59,158 nucleotides of DNA from CAYUIV01 sp964444925 (lineage in GTDB: Bacteria; Pseudomonadota; Gammaproteobacteria; Diplorickettsiales; Diplorickettsiaceae), in assembly GCA_964444925.1 (NCBI GenBank), contig CAYUIV010000004.1, positions 1 through 59,158 of the forward strand, read 5' to 3'. Shown one piece after another: positions 8,803 through 16,950 of this stretch. How positions within the stretch are numbered: the stretch's first letter is position 1; each line of letters opens with the position of its first letter. The notes under the pieces were generated by a model. That model was given only the letters and a program-made list of their open reading frames with translations. It was not told where the DNA came from and did not search any database. The position numbers were made by a program, and so were the translations under genes.

Positions 8803-9150
8803 ATGAAACCAACACGTCTTTTTTGGCTTATTTGCTTAGATTGTGCATTATCAGTTCATGCTACTCAATCAGGTTATCTTAATCGTGCCACAGTACAAAT
8901 TTTAGAACCATTATCACTATTAATAGTACTCCTATACCGTGTTTGTTGGATCACTGGCGGTACATTTTTAATGGGTGCTATCTTGCGTTACTTTCAATAC
9001 CGACGCAATGCAGGAGAAGCGCATCTTAGCCAAACATTTACTTTAGGTATATTGGGATTAGTATTGTTACTACTGCCTTTCATAGCGCAAACGACAAGAT
9101 CTTCGAAATATAAATTTTATATTCAGCAACACCTATTACAATACTATTGA
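8803..9150 (+). CDS. Small membrane protein resembling Dot/Icm component IcmD/IcmC (DotP/DotE)
   Basis: The protein is 115 residues. It has a signal-like N-terminus (1-20, ending SVHATQ) and two membrane segments (about 36-66 and 84-104) joined by a short basic loop, LRYFQYRRNAGEAHLSQT. Glycines before the loop (ITGGTFLMGAI) and LLLLP at the end of the second helix align, without gaps, with my recollection of Legionella IcmD, which has GAIMKFKQHKDNPTQ and ends in FLP. The family builds the type IVB secretion inner-membrane complex. This rests on motif and topology only. It follows the pseudopilin by 13 bases. Confidence 0.5.
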   Translation: MKPTRLFWLICLDCALSVHATQSGYLNRATVQILEPLSLLIVLLYRVCWITGGTFLMGAILRYFQYRRNAGEAHLSQTFTLGILGLVLLLLPFIAQTTRSSKYKFYIQQHLLQYY

Positions 9151-9178
9151 ATTTTTTTTGAATAATGATTCTAATTGA

Positions 9179-10687
9179 TTAGTGTTTTTCACGCTCGCTG
9201 AGTAACGCGATTTGTTTTTGTAGTAAATAATTAACAAGTAAAAAAACGGGTCTACCGGTTGCCGTTTTTTTTCGACCTGGCTTGTAAGCAGTACCTGCAA
9301 TATCTAAATGTGCCCAAGGTATATTCTTTTCAATAAAACGTGAAAGGAAACAAGCTGCTGTAATGCTACCTGCACCGCTTTTGCCAAGGTTGGAGAAATC
9401 TGCAACATTGCTTTCAATCATTGTTTGGTAGTTTTCCCAAAGAGGTAAAGGGTAAATAAGATCACCACTGTTTTGGCTTGCATGCATTAAATCTTTTTCA
9501 AGTGATGGATTGTTAGTCATCAACCCAGAGACTTCTTCGCCTAACGCTGAAACGACTGCTCCCGTCAATGTAGCAATATCAATGATAGTAGAAGGATGAA
9601 AACGATGACCATAGGTCAATGCATCTGCAAGTATCAGTCTACCTTCTGCATCAGTATTTTCGATTTCTACTGTTTGTCCTGATAACGTGTGTAGCACATC
9701 ACCTGGTTTTAACGCAAAGCCATTAATAAGGTTTTCAGTTAAAGGTAATAAACCAACGACAGGTATCTCTAATTGTAACGTTGCGATGGTATGTAAAATA
9801 CCAACGACACTTGCTGCGCCTGCCATATCAAACTTCATTTCTTCCATTGCGTAAGCGGGTTTAATGGAAAGACCGCCTGTATCAAAAGTTACACCTTTTC
9901 CAACCAACACAATAGGAGATATGTCTATGGGAGTATGTGGTTGATAATGCATCACAATAAATTTGCAAGGTTCGCAAGAACCTTTTGCTACTCCTAAAAA
10001 AGCACCCATCTGCTTAATGATCGGTTCTGTTTTATCCAAAACTTGAATTTTTAGATCAGAAATAGGTTGACTTAATTTGACAATTTTTTCGGCAATAATA
10101 GTGGGTGTTCCATGATTAGCAGGTAGGTTCGATAAATCTTTTGTAATGGCTATTCCTTTAGAAATTGCAACGCCTTGTTTAATCCATTGTTCTGCATCAG
10201 ATACATCTTTTTTACAATAAAGCGATATAGCGGTTAGGTTATTTTTCTTTTTTACTGATGTTTTGAATTCATCAAATTGATAAAATACCCTTTCTGATGC
10301 AAGTATTGCTAGGATCAATACATTACTACTTGAAATTGCAGCCGAAAAACCCTCAATGTCAATCAAAAGTGAGCAAATAAAGTGCTTGCTGCTGTACATA
10401 ATACTTTGAAATATAAGCTGTTCAAACTTTTGTATAGAAGGAATAGGGTGAGCGCCACAATGAATGAAAACAATACTTTTAATTGATAGAAAGTTTGCTT
10501 CGTAAAGTATTGCCGTACTTCCTAATTCATCTATAAGATAATCATCAATAAATCGTTCAATTTGGCCCTTACTTTTTGTATTAAGCGCTTGACCGATATC
10601 TGATAAGCCTCGTGTTTTAAAAACAGGTAAGATAATACAGTCAAATTGACTTATCTTATTTATATCTTGACAAAGATGATAATGCAT
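9179..10687 (-). CDS. pepA: Leucyl aminopeptidase (M17)
   Basis: From the ATG at 10687 the protein is 502 residues, the usual PepA length; a longer frame reaches 10780 but would overlap lpxC. The M17 catalytic domain shows GKGVTFDTGGLSIKP (metal Lys and Asp), KFDMAGAASV and the signature NTDAEGRLILADAL. It removes N-terminal residues from peptides using two metal ions and forms hexamers. The N-terminal macro-like domain is about residues 1-160. It begins 13 bases after the lpxC stop and may be the last gene of the ftsQAZ-lpxC operon, not its usual place. Confidence 0.93.
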   Translation of the reverse strand: MHYHLCQDINKISQFDCIILPVFKTRGLSDIGQALNTKSKGQIERFIDDYLIDELGSTAILYEANFLSIKSIVFIHCGAHPIPSIQKFEQLIFQSIMYSSKHFICSLLIDIEGFSAAISSSNVLILAILASERVFYQFDEFKTSVKKKNNLTAISLYCKKDVSDAEQWIKQGVAISKGIAITKDLSNLPANHGTPTIIAEKIVKLSQPISDLKIQVLDKTEPIIKQMGAFLGVAKGSCEPCKFIVMHYQPHTPIDISPIVLVGKGVTFDTGGLSIKPAYAMEEMKFDMAGAASVVGILHTIATLQLEIPVVGLLPLTENLINGFALKPGDVLHTLSGQTVEIENTDAEGRLILADALTYGHRFHPSTIIDIATLTGAVVSALGEEVSGLMTNNPSLEKDLMHASQNSGDLIYPLPLWENYQTMIESNVADFSNLGKSGAGSITAACFLSRFIEKNIPWAHLDIAGTAYKPGRKKTATGRPVFLLVNYLLQKQIALLSEREKH

Positions 10688-10700
10688 AATTGTAATTGCT

Positions 10701-11606
10701 CTAAGACGATAAGGAGGATGTCTCAGTAAATGATATTTGAGTGGTACAGGGTGTATCCGTCCAAGCATTAGGGGTTGCAAAAACTTTTTGCATCAATTGA
10801 TGTAGTAAGCGAAGATTTCCCTGATAACTTTGTAAAGAACCAATTAAATTTACACCAAGTAAACAAAAATAGCCCATTGTATCAAGTAAAAAGTGCCGTG
10901 CTATTTCATTTTGATAGCGTGGTTTTTCTTTTTTCTCATGTAAAATAAGGTCTCTAGCACGTGATAATTCTTTTACATAGGCATGAGGAGAAAAAATTAT
11001 TTCGCATTGTTGAGAAAGCTGATTTTTACCATCGAACATAGAGCGCAAGTGAAAAGTATTTCGTGGTGAAATCATCATAGACGTTTTTTCTAACTGTACC
11101 GCTATTTCTTTTACAATACGAATTGTTTTTTTTAGCATATTTTGTGTTTGACAGCCTACTGTTTTTAGTAAAAAAATGAAAGGTTCTGTGCTCCCTTGAT
11201 CAAGTATTGGAATTGTAGTGCAACGTATATCGATATAGACATTATCGATGCGTAAACCAAAAAGTGCAGAAAGAATGTGTTCAGTCCCTTGAATTAAAAT
11301 ATGATTTTTCTGTAATGTAATTTGATGTAAGGAGATGTGTGCAAATTCAATCGTTGCGGGTATTTCTAGAACGGGATCTAAATCGAGACGACGAAATAGA
11401 ATACCGGTGTTAGGTGGTGCGGGTTTTAAACTAATGCTTTGAGAGATGTCTCCTTCTTTCCCAAAAATGTGAATGGTTTTTTTCAATGTACGTTGCCATA
11501 CATCAAAAGTAGTATCTTTTATTGTGTGATTTGAATCGTAAGCATATGTTTCTTCTATTTCCTTTTTGTCATATTGCAAAGCGGTGTTTGGTGCATGTTT
11601 AATCAT
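10701..11606 (-). CDS. lpxC: LpxC homologue with active-site residues lost
   Basis: The protein is 301 residues from the ATG at 11606, which overlaps the ftsZ stop by 8 bases and has GAGAGG just before it. LpxC removes the acetyl group from UDP-acyl-GlcNAc, the committed step of lipid A synthesis. RPAPPNTG-like text and zinc ligands H110 (E. coli H79), H238 and D242 remain. Missing are catalytic K239 (now F), D246 (now Y), H265 (now L), T191/F192 (now D/L) and about 30 residues of insert II before the second zinc motif. The GLHSG loop is also gone and a 38-residue N-terminal extension is present. It is probably inactive as a deacetylase. Confidence 0.85.
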   Translation of the reverse strand: MIKHAPNTALQYDKKEIEETYAYDSNHTIKDTTFDVWQRTLKKTIHIFGKEGDISQSISLKPAPPNTGILFRRLDLDPVLEIPATIEFAHISLHQITLQKNHILIQGTEHILSALFGLRIDNVYIDIRCTTIPILDQGSTEPFIFLLKTVGCQTQNMLKKTIRIVKEIAVQLEKTSMMISPRNTFHLRSMFDGKNQLSQQCEIIFSPHAYVKELSRARDLILHEKKEKPRYQNEIARHFLLDTMGYFCLLGVNLIGSLQSYQGNLRLLHQLMQKVFATPNAWTDTPCTTQISFTETSSLSS

Positions 11607-12768
11607 CCTCTCGCCTCTTTTTCTCCCTACGCACAAAGCTTGAAACATCAAGATATGCACGATCCTTAGAAAGGACATTAGATTGATACTGCTTATTACT
11701 TTGCTTTCGCAAAATAGCAGGCCTATCGAAGAATTTTTCTTCTTCTTCTACCTTATCATTTTTCATTAATTCATCCGTTTTTGATTCATTTAAACCGGTT
11801 AATACAACCGTTACGCGTAGAGTTTCTTCCATATTAGTATCAATGACTGTGCCTAACACGACATTTGCATCTTCGGAAGTAAAACCTTTTACTACTTCTC
11901 CTACTTCTTCAAATTCTCCAATCGAAAGATTCATTCCTGCTGTAATGTTAACAAGCACACCTTGTGCGCCTGTTAGATGTACGTCTTCTAATAGAGGACT
12001 TGCAATGGCTGCTTTTGCAGCCGTTTTTGCACGATCTTCTCCAGTAGACTCACCTGTACCCATCATTGCAACACCCATCTCTGACATTACCGTTTTTACA
12101 TCAGCAAAGTCAACATTGATTAAACCAGGACGCGTAATGAGTTCAGCAATGCCTTGTACTGCTCCAAACAAGACATTGTTTACTGCTTTGAATGCTTCAA
12201 GTAAGCTGATCTGTTTTCCCAGTACCTTCATTAGTTTATTGTTAGGGATGGTAATGAGTGAATCAACATGTTGACTCAATTGTTCAATCCCTTTTTCAGC
12301 TGTATGAAGTCGAGTTCCTTCAAAAGTAAAAGGTTTTGTCACGACTGCAATTGTTAAAATACCCAACTGATTTGCAATTTCTGCGACTACTGGTGCCGCT
12401 CCTGTACCTGTTCCACCACCCATACCTGCTGTAATGAAAATCATATCAGCACCTTTGAGTGCATCATGTATTTTTTCTCGATCCATTTCAGCAGCCTGTC
12501 GACCTATTTCAGGATTTGCACCCGCGCCAAGTCCTCGTGTCAGTTGCTCACCAAGTTGAATAAGTGTACAACGCGTTTCATCAAAATCTCTAAGCGCTTG
12601 TGCATCGGTATTGGCGCAGATAAACTGTACTCCTTCTATGCTTTGTGACATCATATGAGAGAGCGCATTACCCCCTCCGCCACCAATTCCCATGACCTTA
12701 ATAACAGCAGATTGGGAACTTTTGTTTAATGCTGACGACGTGATTGAAGAATCAGCGGTAGTATTCAT
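11599..12768 (-). CDS. ftsZ: Cell division GTPase FtsZ
   Basis: The protein is 389 residues from the ATG at 12768, with AGAGG eight bases upstream; a GTG at 12774 is also in frame. The tubulin GTP-binding loop is GMGGGTGTGAAPVV, preceded by GGGGGNALSHM, and the synergy-loop side of the core is intact. A variable linker (about 320-370) ends in a C-terminal peptide YLDVSSFVRREKKRREDD, the site that binds FtsA and ZipA. It forms the cytokinetic ring. It sits between ftsA and lpxC in the standard gammaproteobacterial order. Confidence 0.98.
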   Translation of the reverse strand: MNTTADSSITSSALNKSSQSAVIKVMGIGGGGGNALSHMMSQSIEGVQFICANTDAQALRDFDETRCTLIQLGEQLTRGLGAGANPEIGRQAAEMDREKIHDALKGADMIFITAGMGGGTGTGAAPVVAEIANQLGILTIAVVTKPFTFEGTRLHTAEKGIEQLSQHVDSLITIPNNKLMKVLGKQISLLEAFKAVNNVLFGAVQGIAELITRPGLINVDFADVKTVMSEMGVAMMGTGESTGEDRAKTAAKAAIASPLLEDVHLTGAQGVLVNITAGMNLSIGEFEEVGEVVKGFTSEDANVVLGTVIDTNMEETLRVTVVLTGLNESKTDELMKNDKVEEEEKFFDRPAILRKQSNKQYQSNVLSKDRAYLDVSSFVRREKKRREDD

Positions 12769-12782
12769 GATCACAACCTCTT

Positions 12783-13997
12783 TTAAAAATTATCTCGAAA
12801 CCAAGTTTGCATACGGCGGTAAATTGATTGAAAAGGATTTACTAGATTTCTCTGAGACGTGTGTTGATAACCATAGTAAATAAGTCCAACGCCTGTCGCG
12901 CAAGAGCCATGATGCAACGCCGTTTCCATATTACCTGTATATTTTGGAAACCCATAACGCACTGGGATGGCTAATACTTCTTGAGCCAACTCAATTGCAC
13001 CTTTTATATGTGCAGCTCCACCTGTTAACACAAGACCTGCAGGTAAGTTATCCCAGTAGCCGCAGGCCTGTAATTCTTTTTTGACCAGTTTAAACAGTTC
13101 TTCGTATCTTGCATTGACCACTTCTGCTAACATTTTTAGTTGAATATCTTGTATCGATTGATTGGAAGGTGTAGTGATTTGAATGGCAGTGTCTTTAATT
13201 AGACTAGTCACTGCACAAGCATGCTGACGTTTAATTTTTTCAGCACTTTCTATTGATGTATGGAGTAATACAGCGATATCTTTTGTCACGTGATCTCCTG
13301 CAATTGGAATGACACTCGTGTGTTGAATGGCACCATTTTCAAAAATAGCGATATCTGTGGTACCCCCTCCAATATCTAAAAGACATACCCCTAAATCTTT
13401 TTCGTCTTCCGTTAAAACAGCTTGGCTAGATGCCAGTTGCTCAAGCACCATGTCAGTTACTTCTAAATTACATTTTTGAACGCACTTTGCAATATTTTGT
13501 GCAGCGTTAACCGCGCCAGTCACAAGGTGTACTCTTGCTTCTAAGCGCACGCCTGACATACCGATGGGGTCACGAATTCCGCTTTGATGATCGACACTAA
13601 AATCTTGTGGTAGTACATGTAAGAGTTTTTGATCTTTAGGGATAGCAACTGCTTGAGCAGAAGCAATAACACGGTCAATGTCAGTTTTTGATACTTCTTG
13701 TTTTTCAATTGCAACGGTCCCATAAGAATTAAAGCTTCGAATATGGCTTCCTGCAATACCTGTATACACTCTATTTACTTTCACACGTGCCATGCGTTCT
13801 GCATCTAAAACAGCTTCTGCGATTGCCTGTGTCGTTGCATCTATATTATGTACTACCCCTTTTTTCAATCCATAGGAAGGTCTAATGCCTAGCCCAATGA
13901 TTTGTATTGTTTCATTTTCGCAAGCTGCAATCAATGCGTTGACTTTTGAAGTCCCAATATCTAAACCGGCGACAATAGAAGGGTTCAATTTTTTCAT
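12783..13997 (-). CDS. ftsA: Cell division actin-like protein FtsA
   Basis: The protein is 404 residues. The actin-fold phosphate 1 motif is GLDIGTSKVNALI, phosphate 2 is LLDIGGGTTDIAIF and the adenosine motif is GLVLTGGAAHIKG. The C-terminal amphipathic helix (IYRRMQTWFRDNF) is the membrane-targeting sequence. FtsA tethers FtsZ to the membrane and recruits later division proteins. Its start overlaps the end of ftsQ by 4 bases, indicating translational coupling. Confidence 0.97.
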   Translation of the reverse strand: MKKLNPSIVAGLDIGTSKVNALIAACENETIQIIGLGIRPSYGLKKGVVHNIDATTQAIAEAVLDAERMARVKVNRVYTGIAGSHIRSFNSYGTVAIEKQEVSKTDIDRVIASAQAVAIPKDQKLLHVLPQDFSVDHQSGIRDPIGMSGVRLEARVHLVTGAVNAAQNIAKCVQKCNLEVTDMVLEQLASSQAVLTEDEKDLGVCLLDIGGGTTDIAIFENGAIQHTSVIPIAGDHVTKDIAVLLHTSIESAEKIKRQHACAVTSLIKDTAIQITTPSNQSIQDIQLKMLAEVVNARYEELFKLVKKELQACGYWDNLPAGLVLTGGAAHIKGAIELAQEVLAIPVRYGFPKYTGNMETALHHGSCATGVGLIYYGYQHTSQRNLVNPFQSIYRRMQTWFRDNF

Positions 13998-14722
13998 CTG
14001 GCCGATTGGTAAAATTGCACAGCCATTCCTTTTGAATAGCGTAAATCAATTGCATTGATTTTATGAGATTGATGTAAGATATTTAAATGATTTTTAAATA
14101 AAGTTTGTAATCGTGTCAAAGGGTCAAAAGAGCCCAATTTCAATAAAATACCATTATCCAAAACAAGGTAAACACGAGTTTGGTCGTCAAGTTTTATTGA
14201 ATGAATACTGAGAGCGCTTGTCTGTAGCATTTTTTGTATTTTTTGATAATAATTGATTAATATTTTCGACTGAGACATGGTACCAATTAGAAGCGGAAGA
14301 AAAGTATAGTCATTTGTATACAGATCAAATATAACGCCTTGTTGATCAATGAAATACATTTTTCTTTTGTTATCTTTATCGTATGTATCAAATCTTGCAA
14401 TTGGTTTTCGAGCATCAATATACACCAGTAGTGTGTAAGGCAGCTGATACCGTGTTTTTACCGTTTCAACCCATGATAATCTTTTTATACAATCTCGCAA
14501 CTCTTTGTCACTGGAAGAAAGAACGCTTTTTTTTGTTAGCGGTAAAATAATGTTTTCTAAAGGCATTTTTAACTTCTGTGGGAAAGTACCTATGACTTTG
14601 ACAGTGCGAATAGGAAAAATTGTAAAATAATATTTTCTTCTAGATATCCAAACGTTTTGTAGTAAAAAAAAAATGAATATAGAGGAAAAAATAGCGAACA
14701 AATAGCGGTAAGTAATCGTCAC
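13994..14722 (-). CDS. ftsQ: Cell division protein FtsQ
   Basis: The protein is 242 residues. A short cytoplasmic start is followed by one membrane segment (about 7-23), a POTRA domain (about 36-105, FPIRTVKVIGTF to LLVYIDARKPIARF) and the FtsQ-specific beta domain. It links the early and late divisome in the periplasm. Upstream, instead of murC and ddl, there is lepA after a 140-base AT-rich gap, so the ancestral mra/dcw cluster has been cut just before ftsQ. The gap probably holds the division operon promoter, but I see no convincing sigma-70 match. Confidence 0.93.
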   Translation of the reverse strand: MTITYRYLFAIFSSIFIFFLLQNVWISRRKYYFTIFPIRTVKVIGTFPQKLKMPLENIILPLTKKSVLSSSDKELRDCIKRLSWVETVKTRYQLPYTLLVYIDARKPIARFDTYDKDNKRKMYFIDQQGVIFDLYTNDYTFLPLLIGTMSQSKILINYYQKIQKMLQTSALSIHSIKLDDQTRVYLVLDNGILLKLGSFDPLTRLQTLFKNHLNILHQSHKINAIDLRYSKGMAVQFYQSAR

Positions 14723-14862
14723 AAATAGTGTATTTTCATAAAATGAACTGAGTATATTTTTTTAATGCGCTAAAAATATAGTGAGTTGCGATATAAACCA
14801 TCATGCATTTTTTTTGCTTATTTTGTAAAATATCCTTTTTTTAACACTAATAGAAAGTCATG

Positions 14863-16653
14863 CTAGTGTGCCTTATCAATTTTTAAAACTGCAAGAAAAG
14901 CTTCTTGTGGTATCTCTACCTGACCTAGCTGTTTCATTCTCTTTTTTCCTGCACTTTGTTTTTCGAGTAGTTTTCGCTTTCGACTGACATCTCCTCCATA
15001 ACATTTTGCAATAACATTTTTTCGCATTGCTTTTACGGTCTCACGAGCAAGTATTTTACTGCCAACGGTTGCTTGAATAGCAACGTCAAACATTTGTCTT
15101 GGAATGAGTCCTCGTAATCGTTCGCTCAAACGTTTACCGTATAATAGTGCTTTTTGTCGGGGTACAATATTGGCGAATGCATCAATCTTCTGTCCATTAA
15201 TTATTATCTCTAACTTAACAAGATCAGTTGTTTGAAAACGTAACCAACGATAATCGACCGAAGCATATCCCCGTGTTAATGATTTTAAACGATCAAAAAA
15301 ATCTAAAGCAATTTCGGCTAACGGGAGCTCATAACAAATACTTAATTGGTTACCAAGATAAAGCATTTTAGTTTGCGTTCCTCTTTTCTCGTTACATAGG
15401 CTGATTACATTACCAAGGTAGGCCTGTGGCACTAAAATAGTTGCTTCTACAATGGGTTCTCGAATTTCAAGTCTTTGTTCGGCGGAAGGAAATTGTGTTG
15501 GATTACTGATACGCTGTATTTTTTTAGCAGTCACTACTTCATAAACGACGGTAGGAGCGGTGACTAATAAATGTAGGTTATATTCTTGTTCTAGACGCTC
15601 TTGTACAATTTCAAGATGTAGCAAACCTAAAAATCCACATCGAAATCCTGGACCGAGTGCTTCTGAAGATTCTGGTTCATGAAACAATGCAGAATCATTC
15701 AAGCTTAATTTTTCAAGGGCTTCACGGGTTACTTCATAATCGTCAGTATTGAGTGGAAAGATACCTGCAAATACTTGTGGATGTACCTTTTTAAAACCGG
15801 GTAAACGAGAAACATCTTGATCTGTTATATGAGTTAATGTATCTCCAACAGGAGCGCCTTGAATTTCTTTAATGCCTGCAACGACAAAACCCACTTCGCC
15901 TGTTTCCAAAGTTGATTTGTTAATACGCTTTGGTGTAAAAATACCCAGTGAGTCGACCATGTAGCTTTGTCCTGTTGATAAAACCTTAAATCGTTCCTTA
16001 ATTTTTAAAACACCATTTTTGATACACACTAAAGAAACCACACCTAAATAATTGTCAAACCAAGAGTCAATAATCAGTGCTTGCAAAGGCGCTAAAGGAT
16101 TGCCTTTAGGAGCAGGAATACTATCAATTAACTGCTCAAGCAGTGTCTGGATACCAGTTCCTTCTTTTGCGCTAATACGTAGCGCATCCTGAGCAGAGAT
16201 GCCGATAATTTCTTCAATTTCTTGAATAACACGCTCAGGGTTGGCTTGGGGTAAGTCAATTTTATTAAGCACAGGTAACACTTCTAAATTTTGTTCGATT
16301 GCCGTATAACATACAGCCACTGTTTGTGCTTCAACGCCTTGGGCAGCATCAACAACGAGTAAAGCACCTTCACACGCAGCAAGAGAGCGAGAAACTTCGT
16401 ATGCAAAATCAACATGACCTGGGGTGTCAATAAAGTTCAGTTGATAGGTGATATGGTCTTTATGACGATAATAAAGTGTAACGCTTTTTGCTTTGATAGT
16501 AATACCACGAGCTCTTTCAATGTTTTGGTCAAGTACTTGCGCCATCATCTCTCGTTGATTTAATCCACCGCAGTATTGAATTAAACGATCGGCAACCGTT
16601 GATTTTCCATGATCAATATGTGCAATAATACAAAAATTTCGAATCGCTTTCAT
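14863..16653 (-). CDS. lepA: Elongation factor 4 (LepA)
   Basis: The protein is 596 residues, the normal LepA length. The GTPase domain shows G1 AHIDHGKST, G3 DTPGHVDFAYEV and G4 NKIDLPQA. The C-terminal domain typical of LepA ends near ARETVKAMRKNVIAKCYGGD. EF4 binds ribosomes and affects initiation and translocation under stress. lepA normally precedes lepB; here lepB is 13 kb away on the other strand, another sign of rearrangement. The start lies 33 bases from tRNA-Pro, which is divergent. Confidence 0.97.
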   Translation of the reverse strand: MKAIRNFCIIAHIDHGKSTVADRLIQYCGGLNQREMMAQVLDQNIERARGITIKAKSVTLYYRHKDHITYQLNFIDTPGHVDFAYEVSRSLAACEGALLVVDAAQGVEAQTVAVCYTAIEQNLEVLPVLNKIDLPQANPERVIQEIEEIIGISAQDALRISAKEGTGIQTLLEQLIDSIPAPKGNPLAPLQALIIDSWFDNYLGVVSLVCIKNGVLKIKERFKVLSTGQSYMVDSLGIFTPKRINKSTLETGEVGFVVAGIKEIQGAPVGDTLTHITDQDVSRLPGFKKVHPQVFAGIFPLNTDDYEVTREALEKLSLNDSALFHEPESSEALGPGFRCGFLGLLHLEIVQERLEQEYNLHLLVTAPTVVYEVVTAKKIQRISNPTQFPSAEQRLEIREPIVEATILVPQAYLGNVISLCNEKRGTQTKMLYLGNQLSICYELPLAEIALDFFDRLKSLTRGYASVDYRWLRFQTTDLVKLEIIINGQKIDAFANIVPRQKALLYGKRLSERLRGLIPRQMFDVAIQATVGSKILARETVKAMRKNVIAKCYGGDVSRKRKLLEKQSAGKKRMKQLGQVEIPQEAFLAVLKIDKAH

Positions 16654-16686
16654 GAACTAAATAACGGTATAATAAATTTGCTTTTC

Positions 16687-16760
16687 CGGAATGTAGCGCA
16701 GCCTGGTAGCGCACCTGCATGGGGTGCAGGGGGTCAGAGGTTCAAATCCTCTCATTCCGA
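16687..16760 (+). tRNA. tRNA-Pro (anticodon GGG)
   Basis: The acceptor stem CGGAATG (16687-16693) pairs with CATTCCG (16753-16759), with discriminator A at 16760. The anticodon stem CCTGC/GCAGG encloses loop ATGGGGT, giving anticodon GGG. The T arm contains GGTTCAAATCC. The CCA end is not encoded. It marks the left edge of a lineage-specific island that runs to about 24.5 kb. Confidence 0.95.
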
Positions 16761-16950
16761 TTCTAATCTTAAAAATAGTTTAGCTAATTTTTAATCATGT
16801 GAGAAATGCGTGGTTGATTTACGAAGGGTATTATGTATGATGAGCTTAAATTTAAAGAACGTTTATACCTTGTTGATCTATTTAACGGGATAGGCTTTTT
16901 GACTAAAGACTCAAACTTAATCTAACTATTTTTAGTCCAAACATTCCTTT

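Noticed and set aside
11843..12274. A 143-codon plus-strand frame within ftsZ
   Set aside because: It is an antisense shadow of ftsZ, rich in Ser/Thr/Pro as expected from reading conserved glycine and alanine codons backwards.
16833..16925. A 30-codon ORF after tRNA-Pro starting MYDELKFKERLYLVDLF
   Set aside because: It has an SD-like GAAGGG but no recognisable family, no repeat in the window and is short enough to arise by chance. It could be a gene remnant; not listed as a gene.
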